From Pseudoduganella violaceinigra DSM 15887 (GTDB lineage Bacteria > Pseudomonadota > Gammaproteobacteria > Burkholderiales > Burkholderiaceae_D): a DNA stretch of 64,000 nt. Below are positions 46,746-55,271 of the stretch, piece by piece (within the stretch, counting starts at the first letter, position 1; each line of letters starts with the position of its first letter). The position numbers and the translations under genes are program-made. The notes under the pieces were generated by a model that saw only the letters and a list, made by a program, of their open reading frames with translations, did no database searches and had not been told where the DNA came from. The stretch covers positions 496,001 through 560,000 of the forward strand of contig NZ_AUDI01000001.1 of NCBI RefSeq assembly GCF_000425385.1. The letters are read 5' to 3'.

Positions 46746-47020
46746 AAATCACCGCCACCGGCGGGGGCGGTTTTGCCGGCCTCAGCCAACACTTTGAAGT
46801 GGACACGGATGCAAGCCCAGCCGGTCCTGCGCTGGAGGCGGCCCTCGCCTCCAGCGGTTTCTTCGCATCTAACGATCATTCCCAAGCTGTGGTGGGGGCC
46901 GATCTGGGCCACTGGACGATCACGGTCGACGATGGCCGTCGACGGCATAGCCTAAGCTTTGTCGAGACCGGCGCCCCGCCTTGGCAACATCTGCTCGATT
47001 TGATCCGTTCCGCTGCCTGA
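46742..47020 (+). CDS. Emfourin-like (protealysin inhibitor family) protein
   Basis: A 92-residue cytoplasmic protein. The N-terminal KITATGGGGFAGLSQHFEVD, central SGFFASNDHSQA and C-terminal HWTITVDDGRRRHSLSFVET stretches match the pattern of emfourin, the proteinaceous inhibitor of protealysin-like M4 peptidases. The gene overlaps the metallopeptidase by ATGA, the arrangement expected for a coupled protease-inhibitor pair. Family call from memory of the pattern; inhibition is inferred. Confidence 0.72.
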   Translation: MKITATGGGGFAGLSQHFEVDTDASPAGPALEAALASSGFFASNDHSQAVVGADLGHWTITVDDGRRRHSLSFVETGAPPWQHLLDLIRSAA

Positions 47021-47080
47021 AAGCGCCGTTGTCTCACGCAATCCACGAATTTGCTTATTTACATTGTGTCTAAGCCCGAA

Positions 47081-47109
47081 TTGTGAGAAATAGCGGATTG
47101 CCTTAAAAT
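47081..47109 (+). promoter_or_regulatory. Promoter of fdxA
   Basis: TTGTGA (47081-47086), 17-bp spacer, TAAAAT (47104-47109). Leader of about 45 nt. Confidence 0.6.
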
Positions 47110-47159
47110 ACAGTGCTTTGCTGAGCTTTTTCCAGCGCTCCAACATAGATAGGACTGTT

Positions 47160-47483
47160 ATGACCCACGTTGTCACCGAATCCTGCATCGCCTGCCGCTA
47201 TACCGATTGCGTCGATGTTTGCCCGGTAGATTGCTTCCGCGAAGGCCCGAACTTCCTGGCCATTGACCCTGACGAATGCATCGACTGCGCCGTGTGCGTG
47301 GCCGAATGCCCCGTCAACGCCATCTTCGCTGAGGAAGACGTGCCGTCCGACCAGCAGCAATACATCAAGATCAATGCTGATTTGTCGCGCAACTGGCCTT
47401 CTATCACCAAGACCAAGCCTGCCCTGCCGGAAGCCGAGCAGTTCAAGGACGTCAAGGAAAAGGCCCATTTGCTGAAGCGCTAA
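47160..47483 (+). CDS. fdxA: Ferredoxin FdxA (7Fe/8Fe type)
   Basis: A 107-residue bacterial ferredoxin. Two cluster motifs lie near the N-terminus: [17 protein letters not shown] and [15 protein letters not shown]-terminal extension of about 45 residues ([20 protein letters not shown]) is usual for FdxA. It carries electrons in the cytoplasm. ATG 47160 follows AGGA and matches the family start MTHVVTE. A ferredoxin reductase gene follows at 81 bp, so this is probably its redox partner. Confidence 0.95.
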   Translation: MTHVVTESCIACRYTDCVDVCPVDCFREGPNFLAIDPDECIDCAVCVAECPVNAIFAEEDVPSDQQQYIKINADLSRNWPSITKTKPALPEAEQFKDVKEKAHLLKR

Positions 47484-47564
47484 GCGCCTCACGCAGCCTG
47501 TTATTCAACGTGCAACACCGCGCCTGACGCGGTGTTCGCTTATTCAGATGGAATGAGAATCATT

Positions 47565-48632
47565 ATGAATGTCGTCAGCACCCCACCAGGCGGTCTCCAC
47601 GAGACCGATGCAGTCATCATCGGCGCCGGCCCAGTCGGCCTGTTCCAGGTCTTCGAACTCGGCCTGCTGGAAATCAAAGCACACGTGATCGACTCCTTGA
47701 GCGCCGTTGGCGGCCAGTGCGTGGAACTGTATCCGGACAAGCCGATCTACGACATTCCAGCCATTCCATCGTGCACCGGCCAGGAACTGACCGACGGCCT
47801 GCTGAAGCAGATCGAGCCGTTCGGCGCCACCTACCACCTGGGCCAGGAAGTGACCGTGGTGCAAAAGCGCGAAGACGGCCGCTTCGACGTGGAAACCTCG
47901 CTGGGCACCAAATTCATCACCAAGACCATCTTCATCGCCGCCGGCGTGGGCTCGTTCCAGCCGCGCACCATGAAGGTGGACGGCATCGACGCCTTCGAAG
48001 GCTCGCAGCTGTTCTACCGCGTGAAAAACCCGGCCCAATTCGAAGGCAAAAACCTGGTCATCTGCGGCGGCGGCGACTCCGCGCTGGACTGGGCGCTGAA
48101 CTTCGTCGGCAAGGCCGAATCCGTGGTGCTGCTGCACCGCCGCGATGACTTCCGCGCCGCCCCGGCCTCCGTGGCCAAGATGAAGCAGCTGTGCGACGAA
48201 TACGAAATGCAGTTGATCATCGGCCAGGTATCGGGCATCGAAACCACCGAGGGCAAGCTGTCCGAACTGCGCGTGACCGGCGCCGACGGCGTGACCCGCC
48301 GCGTGCCGCTGGACATGCTGCTGGTGTTCTACGGCCTGTCGCCAAAACTGGGCCCGATCGCCGAGTGGGGGCTGGATATCGAGCGCAAGCAGCTGAAAGT
48401 GGTCTCGACCGAGAAGTTCGAGACCAATGTGCCGGGCATCTTCGCCGTGGGCGATATCAACACGTATCCCGGCAAGAAAAAGCTGATCCTGTCGGGCTTC
48501 CACGAAGCCGCGCTGGCCGCTTTCGGCGCTGCACCATACATCTTCCCGGACAAGAAAATCCATATGCAGTACACCACAACGTCGCCAAAACTCCACAAGG
48601 TTCTCGGCGTTGAAACGCCGGTGTTCGACTGA
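47565..48632 (+). CDS. Ferredoxin--NADP(+) reductase, thioredoxin-reductase-like type
   Basis: A 355-residue flavoprotein of the TrxR-like ferredoxin reductase family. FAD motif [20 protein letters not shown], a second GxGxxS NADP motif ([17 protein letters not shown]), and the C-terminal FAD motif [13 protein letters not shown]. It lacks the CxxC redox pair of true thioredoxin reductases, as expected for this class. ATG 47565 ([10 protein letters not shown]) has a GAGAA site; the longer frame begins at GTG 47532. It is paired with fdxA and ends at a strong terminator. Confidence 0.92.
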   Translation: MNVVSTPPGGLHETDAVIIGAGPVGLFQVFELGLLEIKAHVIDSLSAVGGQCVELYPDKPIYDIPAIPSCTGQELTDGLLKQIEPFGATYHLGQEVTVVQKREDGRFDVETSLGTKFITKTIFIAAGVGSFQPRTMKVDGIDAFEGSQLFYRVKNPAQFEGKNLVICGGGDSALDWALNFVGKAESVVLLHRRDDFRAAPASVAKMKQLCDEYEMQLIIGQVSGIETTEGKLSELRVTGADGVTRRVPLDMLLVFYGLSPKLGPIAEWGLDIERKQLKVVSTEKFETNVPGIFAVGDINTYPGKKKLILSGFHEAALAAFGAAPYIFPDKKIHMQYTTTSPKLHKVLGVETPVFD

Positions 48633-48660
48633 TCCGACCGATTCTTCGGATGTATCCTAC

Positions 48661-48689
48661 AAAAAAGCAGCGGAAACGCTGCTTTTTTT
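48661..48689 (+). terminator. Intrinsic terminator of fdxA/ferredoxin reductase
   Basis: AAAAAAGCAGCG pairs with CGCTGCTTTTTT around a GAAA loop, with a T7 tail. It lies 28 bp past the reductase stop. Confidence 0.9.
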
Positions 48690-48790
48690 GTATTCATGCA
48701 CGTATTATGTTGGGATCATCGGATCTTGGCCGTCGTTTATGTACTTTCTGGGAGGTATTGCGGAATGCTGTAGGTCATGTATAAATGGCC

Positions 48791-48796
48791 TATAAT
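48791..48796 (+). promoter_or_regulatory. Consensus -10 hexamer before phaZ
   Basis: A perfect TATAAT 43 bp before the phaZ start. The -35 region at 17 bp (CTGTAG) is poor, so the promoter may need an activator. Confidence 0.4.
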
Positions 48797-48839
48797 TGAA
48801 CCATCTTTGCGCATTGCCACATTTTCGGCGGGACATATT

Positions 48840-50075
48840 ATGCTTTACCAATTGCACGAAATGCAACGCTCGCTCCTCCATCCCCTGATGCAGTGGGCTG
48901 AAGCCTCGTCCAAGCTGTTCACCAACCCTGTCTCGCCTTTCGCCCATACCCCATTCTCGCAGCGTATCGCCGCGGGCTATGAGCTGATGTACCGCCTGGG
49001 CAAGGAATACGAGAAACCGGAATTCGGCATCAAGCAGGCTGTGGTCAATGGCAAGCCGATCCACATTGTCGAACGGGTCGTGGAAAACAAACCCTTCTGC
49101 AAACTGCTGCACTTCCGCAAGGACATGAGCGAGAAGGAATTCAAGGCGCTCAAGCAACCGACCGTGCTGCTGGTGGCGCCGCTGTCCGGCCACCATGCGA
49201 CCCTGCTGCGCGATACCGTGCAAGCCCTGCTGTCCGAGCACGACGTCTACGTCACCGACTGGATCGATGCACGCCTGGTGCCGCTGTCGGAAGGCCCGTT
49301 CCACCTGAACGACTACGTGAAGTATGTGCAGGAATTCATCCGCGCCCTGGGGCCGGATCTGCATGTGATTTCCGTCTGCCAGCCGACCGTGCCGGTGATG
49401 GCGGCCATCTCGCTGATGGCAACCGCCAACGATCCCAAGCTGCCGAAAACCATGACCATGATGGGCGGCCCGATCGATCCGCGCAAGTCGCCGACCCAGG
49501 TGAATAACCTGGCCGTGGAAAAGAAATTCTCCTGGTTCGAAAACACCGTCATTTACGCGGTGCCGCCAAACTACCCGGGCTTCGGCCGCAAGGTCTACCC
49601 CGGCTTCCTGCAGCATGCGGGCTTCATCGCCATGAACCCGGGCCGCCACGCGCAATCGCACCGCGAGTTCTACATGCACCTGGTGCGCGGCGACGACGAA
49701 CCGGCGGAAAGCCACCGCAAATTCTATGACGAGTACAACGCCGTGCTGGACATGCCGGCCGAATACTACCTCGACACGATCAAGACCGTTTTCCAGGAAT
49801 TCCGCCTGCCGCAAGGCACGTGGGAAGTGGACGGCGTGTTCGTGCGCCCGCAGGATATCAAGAACGTGGCGCTGTTGACCGTGGAAGGCGAGCTGGACGA
49901 TATTTCCGGCGCCGGCCAGACCCAGGCGGCGCACGACCTGTGCTCCGGCATTCCGGCCAATATGCAGGAAGACTTCGTGGTGCCGGGCGCCGGCCACTAC
50001 GGCATCTTTTCCGGCCGCCGCTGGCGCGAGACGGTCTGCCCGCGCATCGCAAACTTTATCAAGAAACACGGCTGA
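48840..50075 (+). CDS. phaZ: Intracellular polyhydroxyalkanoate depolymerase
   Basis: A 411-residue alpha/beta hydrolase that degrades native PHA granules in the cytoplasm. The nucleophile motif is HVISVCQPTVPV with Cys180 instead of Ser, as in Ralstonia eutropha PhaZa1. FMMGGPIDPR-like (MTMMGGPIDPRKSP) and GAGHYGIFSGRRWRE (His) motifs follow. No signal peptide. ATG 48840 (MLYQLHEM) is the family start and follows GCGGGA. Confidence 0.94.
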   Translation: MLYQLHEMQRSLLHPLMQWAEASSKLFTNPVSPFAHTPFSQRIAAGYELMYRLGKEYEKPEFGIKQAVVNGKPIHIVERVVENKPFCKLLHFRKDMSEKEFKALKQPTVLLVAPLSGHHATLLRDTVQALLSEHDVYVTDWIDARLVPLSEGPFHLNDYVKYVQEFIRALGPDLHVISVCQPTVPVMAAISLMATANDPKLPKTMTMMGGPIDPRKSPTQVNNLAVEKKFSWFENTVIYAVPPNYPGFGRKVYPGFLQHAGFIAMNPGRHAQSHREFYMHLVRGDDEPAESHRKFYDEYNAVLDMPAEYYLDTIKTVFQEFRLPQGTWEVDGVFVRPQDIKNVALLTVEGELDDISGAGQTQAAHDLCSGIPANMQEDFVVPGAGHYGIFSGRRWRETVCPRIANFIKKHG

Positions 50076-50152
50076 GGGGCCCTGCCCTGCAAGCCGGCCG
50101 GGCCTGCGCACCCGGCTTTTATTTCGCCCTACAGTATACTTTTTTATATATT

Positions 50153-50458
50153 ATGAAGATTGATCCCGTGGCCTTGCAGGCCGCTGCCGGCCGCGCCTCC
50201 GGCTTGCTGAAAACCCTGTCCAACCAGGACCGCCTGCTGCTGCTTTGCCAGTTGGTGCAGGGCGAGCACTCGGTGGGCGAACTGGAGGCGGCAACCGGGG
50301 TCGCGCAGCCAACCCTGTCGCAGCAGCTGACCGTGCTGCGCAACGGGGAATTGGTCGCGACGCGGCGCGAAGGGAAGCAGATTTTTTACAGCATTGCCAG
50401 CGCGGAAGCGATGGCGGTGCTGCAGGTGCTGTACAAACTTTATTGTCCCAAGGAGTGA
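50153..50458 (+). CDS. ArsR-family repressor of the BigR/SqrR/YgaV type (reactive sulfur sensor)
   Basis: A 101-residue winged-helix regulator: [52 protein letters not shown]. Cys32 and Cys98 are 66 residues apart, the same spacing as in BigR (42/108) and SqrR (41/107), where a polysulphide bridge between them releases DNA. No ArsR metal motif (CVC) is present. It sits 5 bp before two YeeE/YedE sulfur-transport genes, which fits a self-regulated sulfide-response operon. The upstream AT-rich stretch at about 50130-50152 is the likely operator/promoter. Confidence 0.88.
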   Translation: MKIDPVALQAAAGRASGLLKTLSNQDRLLLLCQLVQGEHSVGELEAATGVAQPTLSQQLTVLRNGELVATRREGKQIFYSIASAEAMAVLQVLYKLYCPKE

Positions 50459-50463
50459 AGCGA

Positions 50464-50877
50464 ATGAGTGCTTACTACGCGCCGCTGGCAGGCGGCATCC
50501 TGATCGGACTGGCGACAGCCATGCTGTTGCTGGTCAACGGCCGCATTGCCGGCATCAGCGGCATCCTCGGCGGCCTGCTGTCGCGGCGCCAGGGCGGCGA
50601 CAGCGCATGGCGCCTCGCATTCCTGGGAGGACTGGCCGCCGCGCCGCTGGCATACGGCCTATTCGCCGCACTGCCCACGGTGCAGGTTGATGCCGGCACG
50701 GGCACCCTGGCCATTGCCGGCCTGCTGGTCGGCGTTGGCACGCGCTATGGTTCCGGCTGCACCAGCGGCCACGGCGTCTGCGGCCTGTCACGTCTGTCGC
50801 CCCGCTCATTGGTGGCGACGCTGTGCTTCATGGTCGCCGGCTTCGCAACGGTCGCCATCGCAAGGAGCCTGGCATGA
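50464..50877 (+). CDS. YeeE/YedE-family sulfur transport protein, first half
   Basis: A 137-residue membrane protein with about four helices and the conserved Cys motif [18 protein letters not shown]. It is the half-size form used in pmpA/pmpB-like pairs that import sulfur compounds such as thiosulfate or polysulfide. Its stop overlaps the next gene by ATGA. Confidence 0.9.
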   Translation: MSAYYAPLAGGILIGLATAMLLLVNGRIAGISGILGGLLSRRQGGDSAWRLAFLGGLAAAPLAYGLFAALPTVQVDAGTGTLAIAGLLVGVGTRYGSGCTSGHGVCGLSRLSPRSLVATLCFMVAGFATVAIARSLA

Positions 50878-51290
50878 ACATCGTGGCTTCCCTGCTGGCC
50901 GGCCTGCTGTTCGGAATTGGCCTGGTCGTCTCCGGCATGACCAACCCGGCAAAAATCATCGGCTTCCTCGACCTGTTCGGAAAGTGGGATCCCTCGCTGG
51001 GCTTCGTGATGGCCGGCGCCCTGCTGGTCGGCACCGTCGCCTTCCGCTTCGCCAGCAAGCGCCAGCGCGCCATGCTCGGCACCCCGATCAGCATCCCCAC
51101 CAAACGCGATATCGACCGCCGCCTGGTGCTGGGCAACCTGGCCTTCGGCATCGGCTGGGGGCTGGCTGGCTACTGCCCCGGCCCGGCCGTCACCTCGCTG
51201 GCCAGCGGCGGCGCCAAACCATGGATCTTCTTCGTCGCCATGCTGGCCGGGATGGCGATCTTCGAAATTGCGGAACGGCGCAAAGCCTAG
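50874..51290 (+). CDS. YeeE/YedE-family (DUF6691) sulfur transport protein, second half
   Basis: A 138-residue membrane protein, partner of the gene before it: [36 protein letters not shown], and [21 protein letters not shown] with the conserved Cys. The two halves together make one YeeE-like channel. Its stop codon overlaps by 4 bp the stop of the convergent DOPA-dioxygenase-like gene. Confidence 0.9.
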   Translation: MNIVASLLAGLLFGIGLVVSGMTNPAKIIGFLDLFGKWDPSLGFVMAGALLVGTVAFRFASKRQRAMLGTPISIPTKRDIDRRLVLGNLAFGIGWGLAGYCPGPAVTSLASGGAKPWIFFVAMLAGMAIFEIAERRKA

Positions 51291-51892
51291 GACGATTTTT
51301 CAATTGCCACCGAAGGCCGCGTGTTCGGAAAAATCTGCTCGACGCGCGGCTCGCCCGGCCCTGGCTTCTGGATGCCGTAGCCATTCACGGGCTGCGCACG
51401 GTTCACCCACAGCGCATAGTACAAATGGTCCGCGCGCGGGTCTTCGGTATTCGGGTGGATCAGGATGGTCAGCCCAAGGCTGTTCAGCTGCAGCCAGGGC
51501 ACGATGACCGGCAACAGCTCATTCGTGAAGCCGAAATAAAAGGAAGGCGTGACGTGCGGACCACGCGGTTCCAGATTCCAGTCGCCAAGCTCCACCTTGA
51601 ATCGCTCCGCCACCCATTTGCGGATCAGGGCAGCCTTCTGGTGGCTGTCCTCATCGAAATAGATGTGGGCGTGGTAGCTCTCGATGTCGGTGTAGGCGCG
51701 CGGCTTGGCAGGTAAGCTTTGCTCGCCAGGCCGCACACTGTTCGGGCGCGGCGTCGCCTGCTTGTACGTTTCATAGCCCCACGGGCTCTGGGCCAATGCC
51801 GGTGTCGCCAACACACCCGCCGCCGCCGCAAACAGCTTGCGCCTGCGGGGCGACAGCAATTCCGCCCATTCGCGGTCAACGTCCTCTGTCAT
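51287..51892 (-). CDS. Tat-exported DOPA 4,5-dioxygenase family protein
   Basis: A 201-residue protein. The N-terminal LSPRRRKLFAAAAGVLATPALA is a Tat-type signal. The rest (YHAHIYFDEDSHQ, LEPRGPHVTPSFYFGF, LLPVIVPWLQLN, LTILIHPNTEDPRADH) matches the DOPA 4,5-dioxygenase family with its conserved His residues. Fungal and plant-related members open the DOPA ring; bacterial roles are mostly untested, and export is unusual. ATG 51892 follows GGAG. Confidence 0.8.
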   Translation of the reverse strand: MTEDVDREWAELLSPRRRKLFAAAAGVLATPALAQSPWGYETYKQATPRPNSVRPGEQSLPAKPRAYTDIESYHAHIYFDEDSHQKAALIRKWVAERFKVELGDWNLEPRGPHVTPSFYFGFTNELLPVIVPWLQLNSLGLTILIHPNTEDPRADHLYYALWVNRAQPVNGYGIQKPGPGEPRVEQIFPNTRPSVAIEKSS

Positions 51893-51969
51893 GCACTTCT
51901 CCGTCAAAAGCCCCAGCGTAAGGACGATTGGCGGCAATGCAAACGAATAATTTCGTATGACCTTATTGC

Positions 51970-52740
51970 TTAGTTGACCGTTGGGCGATCCGTGTCGAGA
52001 CGGCGCAGGTAGTCGCGTTCGAATTTTGGGAGGTCGACTTCGTGCGCGGCCTCGTTGAATGCGCGCTGCAGCGCCTGGCCAGCGGGAGTGCGCTGGAAGC
52101 AGATATGCACGGTGCGTTCATGGAACAGGTGTTCAGCAATCGCGATGCGCTCACGCTCGGCGCGCGGGAAATGCGTGAGCAGGTGGCGCAGCACGCGCTT
52201 CTCGATCAGCATTGCGTCGAAACGTTTGCTGAGCAGCTTGCGCAGGTTGGTCTCGTCGTTGACGCCCTCCTGCACATGCAGCGCGCCGCGCCGCACCAGC
52301 CCGTCGAACTCTTCGCCGTTCGAATACCCGGCCACCGTGCCGATCTGCGCTTCGCCCAGGGCCCGCAGGCTGGTCGCGGGCACCGGCGCCTCTTTCAAAT
52401 AAACCAGCACGTTCAAGGTGCCGCCGATCGGCGAGGAGAAATAGCACTGCGTCTCGCGCTGGGGCGTGCGCCACACTGCCAGCAGGCCGGCATAGCGCGG
52501 ATCATTCATGCCCACTTCCATGGTGCGCTTCCACGGGAAGTATTCGATGCTGGCAGCGCTGCCCATGCGCGCGAACACGGCGGCGGCATAGGCGCCGGAT
52601 ACGCCGTTATCCGGCAGGGATGCGGTCACGAATGGCGGCCATTCGTTCGATGCGAGCCGCACTGGCGTTCCAGCTGCAGCGAGTCCCTGCCACAAGGGCA
52701 GAAGGCACAGCATGCAACCGATCATCCGCACAACACGCAT
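51970..52740 (-). CDS. Periplasmic substrate-binding protein, family 3
   Basis: A 256-residue exported protein: signal peptide (MRVVRMIGCMLCLLPLWQGLAAAG), then a family-3 (amino-acid type) binding fold: VRLASNEWPPFVTASLPDNG, SAASIEYFPWKRTMEVG, IGTVAGYSNGEEFDGLV, FDAMLIEKRVLRHLL. There is no ABC permease or ATPase nearby, so it may be an orphan binding protein or sensor-type domain. ATG 52740 has GGGAA upstream. Divergent from rsxB. Confidence 0.85.
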   Translation of the reverse strand: MRVVRMIGCMLCLLPLWQGLAAAGTPVRLASNEWPPFVTASLPDNGVSGAYAAAVFARMGSAASIEYFPWKRTMEVGMNDPRYAGLLAVWRTPQRETQCYFSSPIGGTLNVLVYLKEAPVPATSLRALGEAQIGTVAGYSNGEEFDGLVRRGALHVQEGVNDETNLRKLLSKRFDAMLIEKRVLRHLLTHFPRAERERIAIAEHLFHERTVHICFQRTPAGQALQRAFNEAAHEVDLPKFERDYLRRLDTDRPTVN

Positions 52741-52855
52741 GGTTTCCCATTCAATGTAAGAATCCGTCATGTTCCCATAGAAGTTAACATGAAGCAACTT
52801 CCGCACGGGCTGCACAGATATTGGATAATAGCGTTTTACCGTTTCGCCTCTCACC

Positions 52856-53533
52856 GTGACTGATCCGAAGACCCTGGCCGACCGCATCGAGGACGTGCTG
52901 CCGCAAACCCAATGCACGAAGTGCAGCTACAAGGGCTGCCGCCCGTATGCGGAAGCGATTGCGTCGGGCGAGGCGAACATCAACCAGTGCCCGCCCGGCG
53001 GCGCCGAAGGCATACGCCGCTTGTCCAGCGTTACGGGCCGTCCCGTGATTCCGCTCAATCCCGTCAACGGCTTCGAGCGCCCGCGCGCGGTCGCCTTCAT
53101 CGACGAAGCGCTGTGCATCGGCTGCACGCTGTGCATCCAGGCTTGCCCGGTCGATGCGATCCTGGGCGCGGCCAAGCAGATGCACACGATCATTCCGGAA
53201 CAATGCACCGGCTGCGACCTGTGCGTGCCGGCCTGCCCGGTCGACTGCATCGTCATGTACCCCGTGACAGAGACCACCGGCTGGGACGCGTGGACGCAGC
53301 CGCAAGCCGACGACGCGCGCGAGCGCCACGACTTCCGCCTGGCGCGCCTGATCCGCGAGCGCGAAGAAAACGACGCGCGCCTGGCCGCCAAGGCCCACGC
53401 CAAAGCCGCCGCCGTGGAGCGCCTGTCGCCGGAAAACGATGCGGAAGCAGCCGAAAAAGAACGCAAGCGCCAGATCATCGCCGCCGCCATGGAACGCGCC
53501 CGCAAACGTGGCGAGGGCGACCAGAACAAATGA
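52856..53533 (+). CDS. rsxB: RsxB/RnfB-type electron transport complex subunit
   Basis: A 225-residue iron-sulfur protein. The 4Fe-4S domain near the N-terminus ([20 protein letters not shown] with a later Cys) precedes two ferredoxin motifs ([16 protein letters not shown] and [16 protein letters not shown]). A Lys/Ala/Glu-rich coiled tail follows. It lacks the usual N-terminal membrane helix of RnfB, and no other rnf genes are near; this is the stand-alone form often found beside nth in betaproteobacteria. Start is GTG. Overlaps nth by ATGA. Confidence 0.92.
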   Translation: MTDPKTLADRIEDVLPQTQCTKCSYKGCRPYAEAIASGEANINQCPPGGAEGIRRLSSVTGRPVIPLNPVNGFERPRAVAFIDEALCIGCTLCIQACPVDAILGAAKQMHTIIPEQCTGCDLCVPACPVDCIVMYPVTETTGWDAWTQPQADDARERHDFRLARLIREREENDARLAAKAHAKAAAVERLSPENDAEAAEKERKRQIIAAAMERARKRGEGDQNK

Positions 53534-54177
53534 ATCCAGCCAAACGACTAGAAATCTTCACTCGCCTGCGCGAGGTCAATCCGAATCCTGAAACCGAGCT
53601 GGAATACACCACGCCATTCGAGCTGCTGATCGCCGTGCTGCTGTCGGCGCAGGCGACCGACGTCGGGGTCAATAAAGCTACGCGCAAGCTGTATCCGGTG
53701 GCGAATACCCCGCAGGCGATTCTTGATTTAGGGCTCGATGAACTGACGGAATACATCCGCACCATTGGCCTGTACAAGACCAAGGCGAAGAATGTGATCG
53801 CAACCTGCCAGATCCTGGTAGAGCAGCATGGCGGCGAGGTGCCGCAGACGCGCGAGGAACTGGAGCAGTTGCCGGGCGTGGGGCGCAAGACGGCGAACGT
53901 GGTGCTGAATACCGCTTTCCGGCAAATTGCGATGGCGGTCGATACACATATCTTCCGTGTCTCCAACCGCACCGGGATCGCGCCGGGCAAGAACGTCGAC
54001 ATCGTCGAGCAAAAGCTGATGAAGTTCGTGCCGAAGGAATTCCTGATGGATGCGCACCACTGGCTGATCCTGCACGGCCGCTACACCTGCGTGGCGCGCA
54101 AGCCGAAATGCTGGAACTGCGTCATCGCCGACCTGTGCGAATTCAAGGGCAAGACGGCGGCGCCCGCCGACGCCTGA
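53530..54177 (+). CDS. nth: Endonuclease III
   Basis: A 215-residue DNA glycosylase/AP lyase for oxidised pyrimidines. HhH motif [14 protein letters not shown] with catalytic Lys120, Asp138 in AVDTHIFRV, and the 4Fe-4S motif C-x6-C-x2-C-x5-C near the end ([17 protein letters not shown]). Numbering of both catalytic residues is the same as in E. coli Nth. It overlaps rsxB by 4 nt, so the pair is translated together. Confidence 0.97.
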   Translation: MNPAKRLEIFTRLREVNPNPETELEYTTPFELLIAVLLSAQATDVGVNKATRKLYPVANTPQAILDLGLDELTEYIRTIGLYKTKAKNVIATCQILVEQHGGEVPQTREELEQLPGVGRKTANVVLNTAFRQIAMAVDTHIFRVSNRTGIAPGKNVDIVEQKLMKFVPKEFLMDAHHWLILHGRYTCVARKPKCWNCVIADLCEFKGKTAAPADA

Positions 54178-54180
54178 GCC

Positions 54181-54561
54181 ATGCGCCTATTCCTGGTCCT
54201 GCTCTTCATGGTGTTTGCTGCCTCTTGCCGTGCCGGCGAGGAGGCGGAGATGCAGCGTCTGTATCAGCAATATCGCAGCCGGGGCGATATCCATGGGCTC
54301 TACGAAATCCGCGAGGCAGCGCTTGCATGGGTCAACAGGTCCAATGCGGCGCAAAACACAAACTGGGAGACCAGTGGCCCCGATTTACGCATTGTCGTGG
54401 CGCGATGCGCCGTTCCGCTGACCGTAAAATGGACCGATCCGAGCCGGCATGCCCCAGGCAGGACCGGCGTCGACGTGGTGTGCAGCCGGTCCGTCAATCC
54501 GCAGTATGGCAAGAAATGGGATGTGTTTGTGCCGGTCTACCGGCGTAAGGGCCGCGCCTGA
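54181..54561 (+). CDS. Small exported hypothetical protein
   Basis: A 126-residue protein with signal peptide (MRLFLVLLFMVFAASCRAG); the Cys near the cleavage site could be a lipobox (FAASC). The mature part has two Cys (VVARCAVPLTVKW, GVDVVCSRS) that may form a disulphide. No family recognised. It begins 3 bp after nth, so it is probably cotranscribed, without obvious functional link. Confidence 0.6.
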   Translation: MRLFLVLLFMVFAASCRAGEEAEMQRLYQQYRSRGDIHGLYEIREAALAWVNRSNAAQNTNWETSGPDLRIVVARCAVPLTVKWTDPSRHAPGRTGVDVVCSRSVNPQYGKKWDVFVPVYRRKGRA

Positions 54562-54568
54562 AACGCGC

Positions 54569-55189
54569 TCAGGAGTGAGTGCTGACCACGCGCCCCTGGT
54601 TGTCGCGCAGCTCCTCGATCCACCACTGAACAGAGCGGTCCCCTTCGATAAAGCGCATGCTGGAGGCGAAGTCGGTCAGGCGGGCGCCGTCCGGGGCCAT
54701 CATGCGTTCAACGTACTCCACCAGGTCTTTAGCTGCGAAATTGAATTCGTAGCCGTCATGGTCGAATTCCCAGACCTGCCCGGCCTCCTGGCCTTCGGTC
54801 GGCATCAGGATATAGTTGCCGGAACGCGGAGTTTCTCCAATCACCAGGCAAGTGCGTACCCAAGGTGGCGGAAATTCATCGTCCGTTTCATCGTCGTCGA
54901 GCGGATCGATCCAGTCCATGAAGCTGTCCTGCAGCTCGGGCCACTCCGACACCGGCGCCAGGTAGCGCGCCGAATCGCCGCTCTGCTGATCGCAGTAAAA
55001 GCGGATACTGCCAAAGGTAACGTAGAACTCGCGCAGCTTACCGATGTCCGGCAAGTCCCCCGTTTCGACAGCTGGTGTGGTCAGATGCAGGAATGGCACC
55101 AGCCTGCTGTTCTTCTCGTCGCGAATCTGGGCGCAGTGGAATTCGCCGCGGTGCGCCAATACGGCGCGCTCAAGTTCGTCAAGCCTCAT
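54569..55189 (-). CDS. Hypothetical acidic protein, possibly SUKH (SMI1/KNR4)-like
   Basis: A 206-residue acidic cytoplasmic protein: LREFYVTFGSIRFYC, an acidic run (DPLDDDETDDEF), SGNYILMPTEGQEAGQVWEFDHDG and FNFAAKDLVEYVERM. The last two stretches resemble SUKH-type immunity proteins (YxxMPTEG...G-VW-FDHDG), but the N-terminus is not diagnostic. No toxin gene is adjacent. Convergent with the small exported protein. Confidence 0.55.
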   Translation of the reverse strand: MRLDELERAVLAHRGEFHCAQIRDEKNSRLVPFLHLTTPAVETGDLPDIGKLREFYVTFGSIRFYCDQQSGDSARYLAPVSEWPELQDSFMDWIDPLDDDETDDEFPPPWVRTCLVIGETPRSGNYILMPTEGQEAGQVWEFDHDGYEFNFAAKDLVEYVERMMAPDGARLTDFASSMRFIEGDRSVQWWIEELRDNQGRVVSTHS

Positions 55190-55271
55190 GTCTCTCCCTA
55201 TTGATGATCAGTTGCGCAACTGCCGAACTGAAAATGTCCACTTTCCTTCCTGACCCCACGGGGGACAAAAA

